Source of the DNA: Pyrenochaeta sp. MPI-SDFR-AT-0127
Taxonomy: Eukaryota; Ascomycota; Dothideomycetes; Pleosporales; Cucurbitariaceae
Direction: 5' to 3'
Length of the DNA stretch: 64,000 nucleotides
Assembly (NCBI GenBank): GCA_020747015.1
Contig: JAGTJM010000019.1
Span: forward strand, 310,001-374,000
Part shown: positions 33,991-45,884 of the stretch, in pieces
How positions within the stretch are numbered: position 1 is the stretch's first letter
How the letters are laid out: each line of letters begins with the position of its first letter
Translations under genes and position numbers: made by a program
The notes under the pieces: generated by a model
What the model was told of the DNA's origin: nothing
Database searches by the model: none
What the model saw: the letters and a program-made list of their open reading frames with translations, nothing else

Positions 33991-35906
33991 CTATGCAGTT
34001 AGCTTCTCCAGCTTTATCATGAGCTTTTCGCTCTTGGGTGGTGCAGTGTACTAGAAAGTGGCGCTCAAAGTCAGTGTATGTCTCACTTACACAACACGCA
34101 GAGCATAAAACTTACAGCATCAGACTGCTCTATATCTGTGTCGTCAACAATCACCGTGCTGTAATTCGAGTACAGTGCTGCAACAATGTACTTCATCTCT
34201 GCGCCACGTTAGCTTACAGGCTGAAGCTTCTACGATCGTGGTGGTTGCTGGTGGTTGCCTGTCGCAGGGAGATGGATCTTGATCACGTCCTGGGGATATT
34301 GACGCGAATCTAAGCAAAGGGTACACTTACGATATACAGCAAGATGGCTTCCAATGCACATTCGCCCGCCACTATCAGTCATTAGTCAATTTGCGCCGCC
34401 ATGCTTTTACAGATTTTCTACTGACCTTCCAAAAGCCCAGAACCACCGACTCTCCATATTCTTTCTCTTCTCCTCATCGAGCTTCTCCATCTCCAACCAA
34501 CGTTCCGGTCTCCACTCACTCGCACACTCGTACACATCCTCATTCAGATGCAATAAGCCTGCGCTCGCACTGACCCTCACGCCACCCGGTACAAAGTACG
34601 CTTCGTTTTCAGGGCCAAGACGGCAGCCTTGTTGCGGAGTAAAGCGTGGCTGTGGACCTGGGATAGCTGAATGAAGGCGTAGTGTCTCCCAGATTACCGC
34701 ATGTAGCAAGGGGAGTGCGTCGACTGTCTTGGGGTCTGGTAGAGTTGGCGATGATGACGGAACGAGACGCGGGGAGAGCGTAGAAAGCTCTTTCTGGAGA
34801 CGAGACTGTACATCGGTGTGCTGTGAAAGCTGGTGCACAACATAAACAAGGGTTATTCCTGAGGTGTCGAAGCCTGCAGCGAGGTGATCGAGCACCTCAC
34901 TCGCAAGACGTGTTGTCGGTGGCGGCGGCATGCCATTCTTCTCCGCTTCCTTAGACAGGGTGTTTTGGAGCTGCCGAAACACCACGGGTAGGTTTTCTTG
35001 CTTATCATCACCTGAGGCTAAGCAATTAGCAGCAGCGTCGCACATTTTCCTAGTCCACTTCTCAATTTCGTTATTTGCTTCATCAACCCACTTCGGCGTC
35101 AGTCTATACCCAACCCATTTCTCTACAAAAGCAGTAAACTTTGGGAATTCTTGAGGCCAGTAATTGAACGACCGCCGCGAATTGTACAGATCCAGATACC
35201 AGTCCCGTTGCTTCGGGTCGTCGAGCAAGTTGGAACCTGACTTAAGCCCGAAGATATAGCCAGTTACAATGTCCATTGTACTTGCGCTAAGTAGAGTGTA
35301 TATATTCAGCACGCCCGGCTCATCTGTGTTGAATGTTGATTCAAGGACAGGGAGGAGTCGGTCGTAAATTATGGAGCTTGCTTGAGTTTGCAGAGCCTGG
35401 TTTGCAGTGATGAAAGACTTGCTGTAGACATTACTTATCATCCTCTTTCTCATTGAGTGAGGCTTATTGCATCCGGTTGAGAACATATTGTCAACTCTGC
35501 AAAAATGTCAACAAACTCGATCGAGCTGTCCTCTAATAATGTATTGGACTTACCCTCCATAATTCGAGAAGAAGGAGTACCAATTGTATCCTCCTTTGCC
35601 ACTACTTCCCTTCTCAAAGCCTCCTGCGTAGACATCTCGAATGCCTCCTTTCACGCAGTTGACACTGATTTCATCCGGTCCAAGGCAAATGATTGGTCCC
35701 AAGCGATCGTGTGCGGCTTTCAGAGTCGCATTCTCGATGCTGCGCCAGCGGATAGAGTGGATCCACAGCGATGTGAAGGGCGACAAAGGATGAGCAGCAG
35801 GGATCTTGCGCAATGGGTTGCGAAAGTAGCTGACCAGGACATGACCCAGCAAGAGGAGAGGTGCGAGACAGGCCAGGATCGTCGGCGAGAGTCCGAGCAT
35901 CTTCAA
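33991..35906 (-). CDS. Cytochrome P450 monooxygenase
   Basis: Five minus-strand exons, 35906-35554, 35496-34426, 34371-34331, 34198-34116 and 34050-33991, give 535 residues. An N-terminal membrane anchor (LACLAPLLLLGHVLVSYF) precedes a Pro-rich hinge. The I-helix reads AGFDTSGIT, the K-helix ETLR, then PERW, and the heme loop FGSGGRMCIG with Cys480 as the axial ligand. The heme loop is split by an intron, and the small third exon (41 nt) carries its core. The KPHSMRKRMISNVYSKSF segment is typical of fungal P450s that hydroxylate fatty acids or secondary metabolites. The substrate is unknown and no biosynthetic cluster surrounds it. All four joins restore frame. Confidence 0.93.
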
Positions 35907-36722
35907 GTCGTGAATTTGGTATGAGCGGCGTGCAGAGCACTCGTGAAAATTGCGTCAACAATAGCAATGAAGTGTGAAGAACCTCTTATTACTGACAAGA
36001 CGGCAGTAAGAAAGTACCCCGGGTTTTCCTATGACTTCCACGCCTTAACTTGTCATATTGACATGTCGAAACGCTAAACATCCCACATGGACCCCAGCAC
36101 ATCCCCGCAGCACACTCCTTATCTTATCGTGCCAAATCCCGTCTCCAACCGTGCTCTAAACCACATCGATTCATGGCGTCCAGCCTCACCCGCCTGACTG
36201 CACTGGTACTGACTCGTCATTTTTCCACGACTGCATATACCATCACCAAGAAGACCAGGCGAAACCGACTTTCTCATTTTCGCCCGGCTGAACGTCAGGG
36301 ATCGCACTGGCCTTGATTCTTCGCGCACCTCCGATACATGTCAAGTGATACAGCGGGTCTGCAGGTGTTAGTGCAGGTCGGTACGGAACCGGAGCGATTG
36401 CACAAGATGGCGAGAAAAGGGCGCTGCAGTGGGTGGGACGTAGGGCGCACGACATGTGTCGGTTAGGGAGCTGTGGGATGCAGAAACTAGGTGCTGTTGT
36501 GATATCTTCGCCTCGGAGGCTGCAGATGCAGAATGCAAACCGAGAATCATAGGCGGGAGGGAAGAAAAGCTTAGTCGGAGAATTTCTTTTGCCTTTGTTC
36601 AGAATGAAGTAGTGGGATTATCGTTATTCGTTTATGTTGACTTTTGTTGCACTGGTGCAATTCTAGATGCTACTACTACCACTACTATCATTGTCACTCT
36701 TTTCGAACACATCCCGTCCGCC
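35907..36722. other. Intergenic, no supported gene
   Basis: Spacer between the P450 start and the 3' end of the GH43 gene. The frame at 36456-37070 on the plus strand runs into the antisense of GH43 and is not credible. A CTACTACCACTACTATCATT run near 36669 is low complexity. Confidence 0.6.
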
Positions 36723-39263
36723 TCAGGCGATCATCGTCCCGTTCCAATTATCCCGCACTTGTCCCCATCCATGATAGTCCCAGTTCGTCACGTATGCCTC
36801 TGCAGTCCCGTTTCCACCGTTACTAGTCGCGTATGCTCCCAGAAGCGCGCCTGTAAATCCCCAACTGATGATATCTCCAGGGACATGCGCCAACGTGCGG
36901 ATTGGAACAGAGCCATCTGCGGGCCCCGCACCAAATGCATAGTGTGTGATATTGGCAGTCTTGAGAACGAGCGTGAGAGGCTTGTTGATCCAGGCCTCGT
37001 CAACGGGAATGGTGAAATCAGGGGGCACGCGGATGTAGGATATAGCGTGGAAGCGGAAATGAGGTGCTAGAGTAGTGCTGTTGGCGAGAGGCAGTAAAGC
37101 GACGCCAAATCGTGCATGGTGGTTTTGAGTTAGAAAGAGACTTATCCCCGCTTCTTCACCGACGGTCTTAGGCTGGTAGTCAAGGTCAAAGGAGAAGTCG
37201 AAGAGGGAGTCTACTTGGCGCCTGGAAATGAATGTCTGTCCACCAGGGCCGGGTGAGTTACCGTCAATAGCAGTCAGATTGAGCTTCGAGGGCTTGAGAC
37301 GAAGCGTATTTGGATGGCTGGGAACTGAGATTGCGTAGTTCTCTGGGACCGGTGGACGCCAGTAGACGAAGTGTGGTGGTATTGAGGAGTTGGGCGGAAA
37401 CGTAAGGTTAATGTCGCCTTCATCGACAAAAGGGCTAAGGAGTTTGTCAACACTGATCTGATTGTCAAAGACGTTTTCACTTACCCATCTCCTGGTAGAT
37501 CCTGAATGATGCCCGGTAGTGACCATCCTCGCATGTCACCCTGAACCGGATTGTGGAACACAGGCCATGAGCCGTTCTCCCACGTCACATTCGTGAGGAT
37601 GGTCTCTCGTCCCATCGGGAACGTCACCCACTCAGGACCTGATCGCACGGCAAGAGCGACGCCCCACCATTGGCCACGCGCATCTTGGAAGAGGTCGGCG
37701 TGACCAACAGCTTGGACTGTAAAGTGTACATCAGTTGCTGGACAACGATTGGTGAAGTTGCAAGCTTACAATATTCCGTACTATTGGCATTTGTCAAGAT
37801 GGGATTTGCTGGGTTTGGTTCATATGGCCCATAGAGATTTTTCGAGCGGGCAACGGTCTCCATGTGATCTAGGCCAGTTCCACCTACTAGTCATCAGCCA
37901 TGTTGGTGCTATAGAATGTAAGATTTGTGTACCTTCGGCAATCATCAAATAGTAGTAGCCATCCTTCTTGAAGATGTGCGGACCTTCTGGGGCCTATGAC
38001 TATCCTTAGCAATAGATTCAATCAGGTGTTCAGTGGCTGGACTTACAATGCCACCAGTACCATTCCACAAATTCGTCCAGTTTCCGAGCAGCTGACCCGT
38101 CTTGAAGTCCACTCGGTTGAGATGGATACCGTAGCTAGCACATATCAGCATGTATGTCGCTACTATTAGATTCCTCTCGCAACTTACGCTATCTTCCAAG
38201 CATGACTTCCTACAATGTACGAATTGCCCTCATCATCCCAGTGCGGACTAACATCGTATCCATTGAAGTCAAAGTGAATTGCATCACTCCACTTGCTGTT
38301 GTCCCACAAGTCCGTCGTCGAGAAAATAATCTAAGTACCGTTAATTCATACTTTGACATGATAACGAAGCTCGGGTTCGGAAGCATAGCATACATTATCC
38401 CACCTTGACGAATCATTATCCGCCTTTTTGTCATGCACCAACGTAGTCAGAAGGTAAAATGTGCCATTGTGAAAGCGAAGTGCCGGTGCCCAGATGCCAC
38501 TCGTTGAGCCCACAGAAGCAGCAAGCTCGGGAAGCTGGCTCTCGCGATTGAGTGCATGACCTGTTGTATGTGGTGTCAGCTAGATGCACTTTTCCACCCT
38601 ATAGCACACCAAATAACGGCAAGAAGGCCCCCAGTCATGTTGATCCATAAGAGTGATAGTATGTGCAGCTTGAAAACTTGGAACCGAACAATAAGATATG
38701 GGGAACTGGGGTACATTGGGTCCCTACCGATGGATACAAGAGTGTGGTAACGAGTACCGACAAGGGCAAACCCGGTGGGTCGTGTGACTGGAGGTGCAGA
38801 GGGGCCAAACGAAGGAGGAAAGGAAGCTGACTACACAGAACGCAATATGATTTTGAATGCCGCATACATGGCAGAGTAGATTGGGGCATCCGGCATGCGC
38901 CACCACTTAACAGCGTTCGAGGACAACAACGGCAGATGAAAAAGCTACTTACCAATAAGTCTCCAGTTTGTCAAGTCTTTACTGGCATGAATCGGAATAC
39001 CCGGGAAGACATTGAAGCTGCTAGAAGCGCAGTAAAAGGTCGAGTCCTGTTTATGGAAGATACAGCTGGGGTCTGGGTGGAACTGTACCGAGTCAGTGTC
39101 GTTTCCACTAATTCTGCTTTAGTCAACAGGAATATTCATGCCCCCTACTCACACCAGGAAGGATAGGATTGAAAAACCTAGAATTGAATTGTGCATTCGA
39201 AAGACCACACAGCAACGCCGCAGCCAGCACGAAGGCACCAGGATTCACATAAGCCCACGCCAT
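36723..39263 (-). CDS. Secreted GH43 glycosidase (xylosidase/arabinofuranosidase type)
   Basis: Nine exons on the minus strand: 39263-39153, 39082-38953, 38560-38394, 38330-38188, 38134-38047, 37993-37933, 37883-37770, 37716-37485 and 37434-36723, giving 585 residues. A signal peptide (residues 1-24, ending LLCGLSNA) precedes the five-bladed propeller. Catalytic residues visible are the base Asp41 in GFHPDPS, Asp162 in GYDVSPHWDDEG and the acid Glu216 in APEGPH. The C-terminal 230 residues form a beta-sandwich of the type found in fungal GH43 enzymes. The likely role is removal of xylose or arabinose from plant wall polysaccharides outside the cell. Intron 2 is 392 nt, far longer than the others. 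The acceptor of the last intron (50 nt) is chosen because GPFVDEGD fits the family; a 32-nt alternative exists. Confidence 0.9.
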
Positions 39264-40099
39264 GGTCGCTACAAAGTATACGTCTTGCAATTAGCGTAGA
39301 CGACTTGTAGTTGAAACACACAGAAAACCCACACACATCCCACCTTCCCATCAGCTTATACACCAACGCACCCCCCAACTACCGACAAGGATGGCCTTAT
39401 TCCCTGAACCTGGCGTCATTGCACCTGCATAACCCCCTCCTTGCTGTCGTTCCATGTCGCTCGATGCTGTGCGCTAGTACTCGGTTTTTCTACCCGGGTA
39501 TTCTCAATGCATGGGAACGTGCCGTTTAGCCCTCCCCGGTCCGCGCCAAGTCAACTTTGAATTGACGTAGATGAACCGACAGAAAACGTGAAGCCGGGAG
39601 CGAGCCATGTGGTGGAGAAGCTTTGTTTGCATGTGGGGCATGTTGGCTCGCTGGATCCCGGCGGGTAAAGTGCGGCATGTCGTGGACGCGGGGGTGAAGG
39701 ATGCAAAGTGGATGAGAATCGATGTATGTTGATCATCGGAGAAAAGGATACCGAAAGGCTGTGACATCACATGGAAAGATCGTCATGACGCTGTTGGATT
39801 TGGATGTGCTGGAGTGCTTGAAATCCTCTATCGTGGAGGCTTATAGATTGATACTTGACCCTAACCTTGGTCTATTACCTAGCATACGAGCAGTTGCGCC
39901 TCCAAATGTAAACATTACTTTGTGTTTATCATGACGCTCCATGAGATCGATGCTCCCTTTCTGATGGTACGTTAACCAAAGAAATTCCTGACTCCGAGTT
40001 CGATGCGACGCTTTACAAGAAAATGGGTATTTAGATATACAATTATGAAGGTCAAAAGACGAACAAAAGATGTCGATGCCGGTCATGTTAAAGAACCTG
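39264..40099. other. Intergenic, no supported gene
   Basis: Spacer of 836 bases between the GH43 start and the Uds1 3' end, both on the minus strand. It should contain the GH43 promoter. Frames here are short and unconvincing. Confidence 0.6.
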
Positions 40100-43000
40100 C
40101 TATTGCGCGACTGTCGTCTTTGAAAGGTTTGATCGTTGAGGATTTGCATCTTTGCGCAATTGTCTCACTACTGCTTCCAGTTTTCTTCGTTCTTCTTGTT
40201 CAGCCTACAATTTTGTTAGCCATCATCCTTTGAAACATCTACAATCAGTACTTACCCTTAATGCCTTCAGGCCCTCCGCTGTCCTATCCCTCATCATCTT
40301 CCTGAAATCCTCTCGTAGCATCCTGATGCTCGTAGCCCCCATATCCAGTTGACCGGCAGCGCCATTTGGCATACCTGGGCTTCTCACACCGAGCCACTTC
40401 ACCTTTTCATCGCTCAATTCGCGCTCGAGAGCCTCTTTTTCGTCACGCAGCTTGTCGATATGTGATTCGAGCATGTCGCGGTCCTTCTCGTTTTGGATGG
40501 CGTCACGGGTGAGAGCTTCATACTCGGCGGCCATACCTGACAGCTCTGCTTTGAGGTTACGTTCAGATTGCCGGGCTTCGGCCTCCGATTGTGAGGCTGC
40601 ATCTTGTACCTTTCGGAGGGCTTCGAGTTCGTCCTTAAACGCTTGGTTCCTGTCACTAAGCTCATCTAATTCTCTCTTGATGGCTGGGTTGGCGGCAGAA
40701 TCAGCAGCGCGTTGTGCTCGAGTACCGTATGCGCCATCTAATTCTGCTTTGGCGAATGTGAGCTCGGTGGTAAGACGTACAATTTCGCCTTCGAGATTGC
40801 GGAACTCTTCTTCTTTGGCATTGAGTGTGTTCGTGGCATCCAAAGAACGTGCTTCTGCTGCCTCCTTCTCCATCGTGACCGTCTTGAGTGCTGCTGTGAC
40901 TTGGTTGATTCTCTCAGTGGATTCTACCAGCTCAGCCTGGATTGCTGCAGCCTCGACACGTGCATCATCCTGGGCTTCTCTTAACTTGTTCTCAAGCAAG
41001 ATAGCACGTTCCTGAGCATCCCGAACTTGTGCCTCATGGCCAGCGCTGCGTTCTTCAACCTCCCTAGATTGGACGTTGAAGGCGGTGCTGCGCTCCTGGT
41101 GGTCTTGGAGTTCCTTTTCGTACGCGGCGCTACGCTGCTCGGCGTTTTGTAGTTGGCTCTGAAAGTCGACGGCCCTTTCTTGTACGTCCTTGAGCTGCTT
41201 CTCATAAGCAGTGGCGCGCTCCTTGTGCTCTCTGAGCTCTGCTTCGAACGCCATTGCACGCTCTTGTACGTTGATTAGCTGTGCCTCGAGCCCGGCATTT
41301 CGCTCTTGTGTTTCATGCAGGGCGCGCGAATCGGACTGTATCTTTTGCTCATCGAATTGTTGAAGTTGACTCATAGCCCGCTCCAGCTCGCCCTCCATCG
41401 ATTTCTTTTCAGACCTTGCGCTAAGTACTTGCTCGTTCAGTCGCTCGAACTCGGCCTCTTTTTGAGCGTCTGATTTGTTGTTCAGTTCGCGCTGCTGTTT
41501 GATCTGTCGCATGAGGACAGATTGCTTATCCTTGAGGCTGCTAGCTCGACTGAACAACCATTGAACCTTGGCCGAGAATGCTGGGAGAGAAAAGGCTTCA
41601 TTTGCGTTGAAATCCTCATCGGGCGACAACTGCTCATCAGCATCAGGATCCTCGGCGATCAAACGACGACGCTCGCGTTTCCTTTCTCGTGCCTCTTCTT
41701 CGCCAGCTAGAATGATTTGCCAAAGGCCCATTAAAGTGGTCTCGTACTTCTCTGCTTTTTCTGAGCTCTGGTTGTTGGTGCCCTTTGATCGAAGCTCATC
41801 GATTTGGCTGTTCAGTGAGTACTGGAGTTGCTCGAGGTTATAGAATGCGTCTTCCATGTAATTGAGCTGGTCTGTCGATCCACCTCCAGTGATAGGAGGT
41901 GGAGGCAAGACTTTTTCTGCTCCTTGATTATCCGATCGACTGAGAACAGCGTACAACTGGTTGTTTATTCCCTCGAGTCGACCCTCAACCTCGCTCGATG
42001 AGTGCCTAGACTTCCTGTGCATGTTGGCTTGTTCTGCGCTGACGCTACGGAGACCTTGGTCGAGGAAGTCGAGCTGACGTTCAATCGTAGATGTGTTTGG
42101 TGTTCCTTCAAGTGCGAGTGGAGGTAAAGAATACTCGTCATCACGCTCCGGGTTGGCTTGCACAATGAGTGTTCGAAGACGTTCATTCATTTCCTCCAGC
42201 CGCTTTGCCGTTAAGCTCAATGCCCGTTCTTCGCGTTCTGTGGCTTGGGGTTGGTGATGGGTGCCATTCTGCAGTACGTTCATAAGACTATCGAGGTTCT
42301 CAGGCGACCTGTAGAAGCTCCTTTCATCGAAATCAAGCTCAGCTCGAGCGCCATTGCCACGGCCAACCTCATATGTGTTCAAGCTCGCTGGGCTGTCTGG
42401 TCTTTGGAATCCATTATCTGATAAGCCAGAGTCGTCGTTGCGCCTCTTTGGACCCTTGTGTGTTAGTTGAAGCACAGCAGCAGTGTGCATGAGCAACTGC
42501 ATATCGATCATGCGCATGCGAGACTCAATCTCGAGTAGCTCGCGGATAAGCTCCTCGACCTTTTTGTTGCTTGCATCCAGTCCTTCTTGCGACTTGGCGT
42601 CGTACTGTTGCACTGCATTGCTACCCTTGCTGCCGAGACCCCTCTGGTGGCCATTTCCGCTCTTGGATACCAGTCGGCCGAGCGAACGTGTGGCATCGCG
42701 GATTTTGGTCTCCGACTCCAGTTTCCTCCGTACTGTCCCTAACCGCGCGTCAAGCGTCTTCTGCTCCTGCTTCAGCGCGTCGACCTCTTCCACAGTCAGA
42801 GTGTCAAAGTACTGGCTGTCTCCTATGGCCGTCTCTACAAGCAGATGCATGGCCACAGGATCGGTGTTCAGCACCTCGGAGCTTCGTTTTCGCGAATCAC
42901 GCGGGGTGTATTCGCCATTTTGGCGCACAGTCTCCTTGCGGCCATCACCAAAGACATCTGGGGGAGGAATGAAGGCACTGGCGCCGAATCGTGGGGAGAT

Positions 43001-43147
43001 CTGGTAGGCCATGGGGAAGAAGCTGGGGGAGGCAGCACCAACGCCGGAGGGATAGTTTGAGGTGGGCGAGGGGAAGTCGTAGAGGGGCCGAGGGCTGAGG
43101 GCATCCCCAGCGTAGGGGTACTGCGGTCGCAGGCCATTGCTCGCCAT
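40100..43147 (-). CDS. Uds1-domain coiled-coil protein (septation-related)
   Basis: Two exons, 43147-40256 and 40204-40100, give 998 residues. The 51-nt intron is phase 0 and the last exon encodes AEQEERRKLEAVVRQLRKDA. I take ATG 43147 (MASNGLRPQYPY) as the start; an in-frame ATG 64 codons upstream would add an atypical Arg/Pro-rich leader. Residues about 90-220 contain the Up-regulated During Septation domain (LLVETAIGDSQYFDTLTVEE). Most of the rest is coiled coil. Codons at 40973-41308 encode eight tandem 14-residue units with an ER core (for example QERAMAFEAELREH). Family members are linked to septation or polarity, but the biochemical role is unknown. The gene is divergent from the NAT gene. 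Confidence 0.87.
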
Positions 43148-43783
43148 GGTTGCTCTGGGGGAGTATCGCTGGGGCAGGACGAAGCCCGGATCGCGGGTGC
43201 GCGGAGGCGCAGTGATGGTTCGAATAGAGAGGGCGACGGGGGCGTAGAGCAGTAAAACGCGCACCGCCAGGGAGGGTGGTGGAGGCTCACGGCGAGCAAG
43301 TCGACGGGCGGGACATGGCAGCAGATTAAGCGGTTTCACTCAGGAGAGGACGCGTAAAATTGTTGGGGCTACGTTTTTGCTAGGGGAAGCTGGCGATTCT
43401 TTGAAATGCGGCTGTCGAGCACAGCCATCAGGGGTCGCCCACAATGGAGCCCCTAGCTTGGGCGCGGGAGGCAGGGATTGAGGGCGCTTGGCAGGCACAT
43501 GTCTCCACCACTACCGTCCGATCGCTGCTCGTATTCGTCGTGTGTTTGGGACGACTATGGTAGAGGCGTGCGTCGTGGCCACTGCCCCGCCTCGGTGGTG
43601 TGCTTTGTCAACTGTCGTCTTCTAGAACTGGTGCTTGGGGTATAGGCATTGGCATCATCCCCCAGTACCGCTCTCTGCTGCATGCTTTGCCGTTGTGATC
43701 CCTCTCCACCATTTTGAATTAGGATTTGCACCACTCTCGCCTATCGCTATTCCTTGACGCATATCCTTCCTGCAGTCAGCACC
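43148..43783. promoter_or_regulatory. Divergent promoter region of the Uds1 and NAT genes
   Basis: A 636-base spacer between two divergent translation starts. It is GC-rich near 43150-43350. No gene is seen. Confidence 0.5.
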
Positions 43784-44716
43784 ATGGCCGCCGAGCGCAA
43801 AAGGCCGACATATTCCAGGGACGAGGTTACGCAGTACTTTGATCACATCAAGCTACCAGAGGCACAGCGCCAATACGACGTGGCTGGGCTGACGCCGGAA
43901 GATGCACTCCAGTACCTCAAGCTCTTGATCAAGCATCAGCTGGTCAAGGTCCCCTTTGAAAACTTGACACTGCATTATTCACCCCATCGACAACTACCTA
44001 TTCACCCCGAGGCGCTCTTCAAGAAGATCGTCGGAGACAATAATGGCCGTGGCGGATACTGCATGGAAAACAACACCCTTTTTGGAACGCTGCTATACTC
44101 GCTCAATTTCAACATATATTCTGCGGGTGCTCGAGTATTCGAAGGAGGGCAATGGACTGGCTGGGGCCACATGGTCAATCTCATCACCATTGGTGACCGT
44201 AAATATCACGTGGACGTCGGCTACGGCGTTGAAGGGCCCATTGTCCCCATGCCTCTTGATCGCTCTGGAACAGTCCAACCACATATTAGGCCAGCCGAGG
44301 GTCGCCTGCAATGGCGCAACATTCCTGGAAATACCGACCCCAACCAGCGCCTCTGGGTCTATGAGTACCGGATTAACAATGAGAGTGATTGGGTAATGAA
44401 ATACTCGTACACCGAGTTGGAATTCCTGCCACAAGATTATGCTGTAATGAATTACTTCACGAGCACGAGTATGCGGACCTTCTTCACAAGAGTGGCTCTC
44501 GCCGAGAAGAAGATCGTCAGCGACGATGGTGAACTTGCTGGGAGCCTAATCATGATGGGGAACAGCCTGAAGTGGAGAATACATGGAGAGAAGGAGAAAG
44601 AATTTGAATTTGCAAACGAAGCCGAAAGACTAGAGGCGCTTGACAAGTACTTCGATATCAAATTTGGCGAGGTTGAGAGGGAGGGCATAAGTGGCCTTCC
44701 CTCAGAACTCAAGTAG
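43784..44716 (+). CDS. Arylamine N-acetyltransferase
   Basis: A single exon of 310 residues; the ATG at 43784 has an ACC context and begins MAAERKRPTYSRDEV. The Cys-His-Asp triad is complete: Cys93 in GRGGYCMENN, His129 in TGWGHMVNL and Asp144 in YHVDVGYG. The conserved VPFENLTLHY precedes the Cys motif. NATs transfer acetyl or malonyl groups from CoA to arylamines. In Fusarium a NAT (FDB2) detoxifies plant benzoxazolinone breakdown products. The acyl-CoA preference and substrate here are unknown. Confidence 0.95.
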   Translation: MAAERKRPTYSRDEVTQYFDHIKLPEAQRQYDVAGLTPEDALQYLKLLIKHQLVKVPFENLTLHYSPHRQLPIHPEALFKKIVGDNNGRGGYCMENNTLFGTLLYSLNFNIYSAGARVFEGGQWTGWGHMVNLITIGDRKYHVDVGYGVEGPIVPMPLDRSGTVQPHIRPAEGRLQWRNIPGNTDPNQRLWVYEYRINNESDWVMKYSYTELEFLPQDYAVMNYFTSTSMRTFFTRVALAEKKIVSDDGELAGSLIMMGNSLKWRIHGEKEKEFEFANEAERLEALDKYFDIKFGEVEREGISGLPSELK

Positions 44717-45884
44717 TGTCGCACTGATGAACAAATGGACATTGGCATTGCTTGATTTGGATATGTATCAATTGTTATACAGGCCTTCTACTATCTGCTG
44801 CACTACGCTCAGATGAATCGTTGTTCAACCTGCCTATCGTTAGCTCTGTCAACTGCATTTGCGTATGGTATGCCGTACCCTCCATGGGTTGTTCAGCTCG
44901 AAGCCTTTTGGTGCCTCTGCCTTGTCTGTCTGCCCTCGCATGAAGCCTGTCAATCGTCGGTCGCGTTCCATCACTGCAATGCTGTAAGTATGTCGCATGA
45001 GGTCATCGTGAAGCGGTCGTACTTTGCTACACAGCTGTTAGCGGGGGGTCCAATCCACATTCGGAGACGGCTGCTCACCCTATCCCATGCATCGATGCCT
45101 CGTCTCGCCCTCTTGCCTCCGTTCTGCATCTCCCTGAGCTTGCCGACAGAGATGGCGCTGAATGCGAAGAACTACAGCACCCGTTAACGCCCGCCAACGC
45201 GGCCAATGGCTCGGATCAACATACGCCGGTCATGATCGCATACGGCAAAAGAGCCTCGAAGGGGACACCCATGGTTGCGGTAGTGTCTGCAGTCGCTGCG
45301 TGGTTGCGGGGGTGGGTTATGGTGGTGAATAGCGAGCTTGGGTCGAGGTGAGAGGACTTGACCTGTGCTCAGTGCACGTACCAACCACTCATCAACCTCC
45401 CAGTGTGCACTCCAAGCAAAGGGTGTCATTTCAGACGGCCGAATTTCATCGCCCACGCACTTTCCAGACGAGCTACAATTATTGGCCGTGTCGCCCAAGA
45501 CTGCACTTTCATACGAACCGCAAATAGTGGCCCCTTTGCTCCTCGCCACGTCACAACAATTGGCCCTGGCTGTTATCGCACACCACCACCTTCCCCACAG
45601 CAGCACACAACGCGACTGCAAGCCTACGACATCATATACTGGCGCTCTCTGGCCCCTGGAAGCCATATCACGACCTAAACCCACGATATCGACGCGGTGA
45701 AGGGCTGCACGCATCTGCACCTACGCGCGACAACACCCGCACGACGCGATTGAGGAACGATACATGAAATTATCATTGAGACACTCTCCCACTGCGCGAC
45801 CGATGTGATACAGCTCATAGTTCACCCTGGGTTGCGACACTGGCGTTTCTGGCGTCTCGACTGGCGGCTGTTGTCTCCTTCGCC
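44717..45884. other. Intergenic, no supported gene
   Basis: Spacer between the NAT and SAS3 genes. Overlapping frames of 100-180 codons on both strands at 45184-45720 have no family features and cancel each other. It probably holds the SAS3 promoter and leader. Confidence 0.6.

Noticed and set aside
43148..43339. 64-codon N-terminal extension of the Uds1 protein
   Set aside because: Its sequence is Arg/Pro-rich and unlike the family; the ATG at 43147 begins MASNGLRPQYPY, a typical start.
45184..45720. 178-residue minus-strand frame upstream of SAS3
   Set aside because: Overlapped by plus-strand frames of similar length; rich in Cys, Arg and Trp without any motif; most likely leader or promoter DNA.
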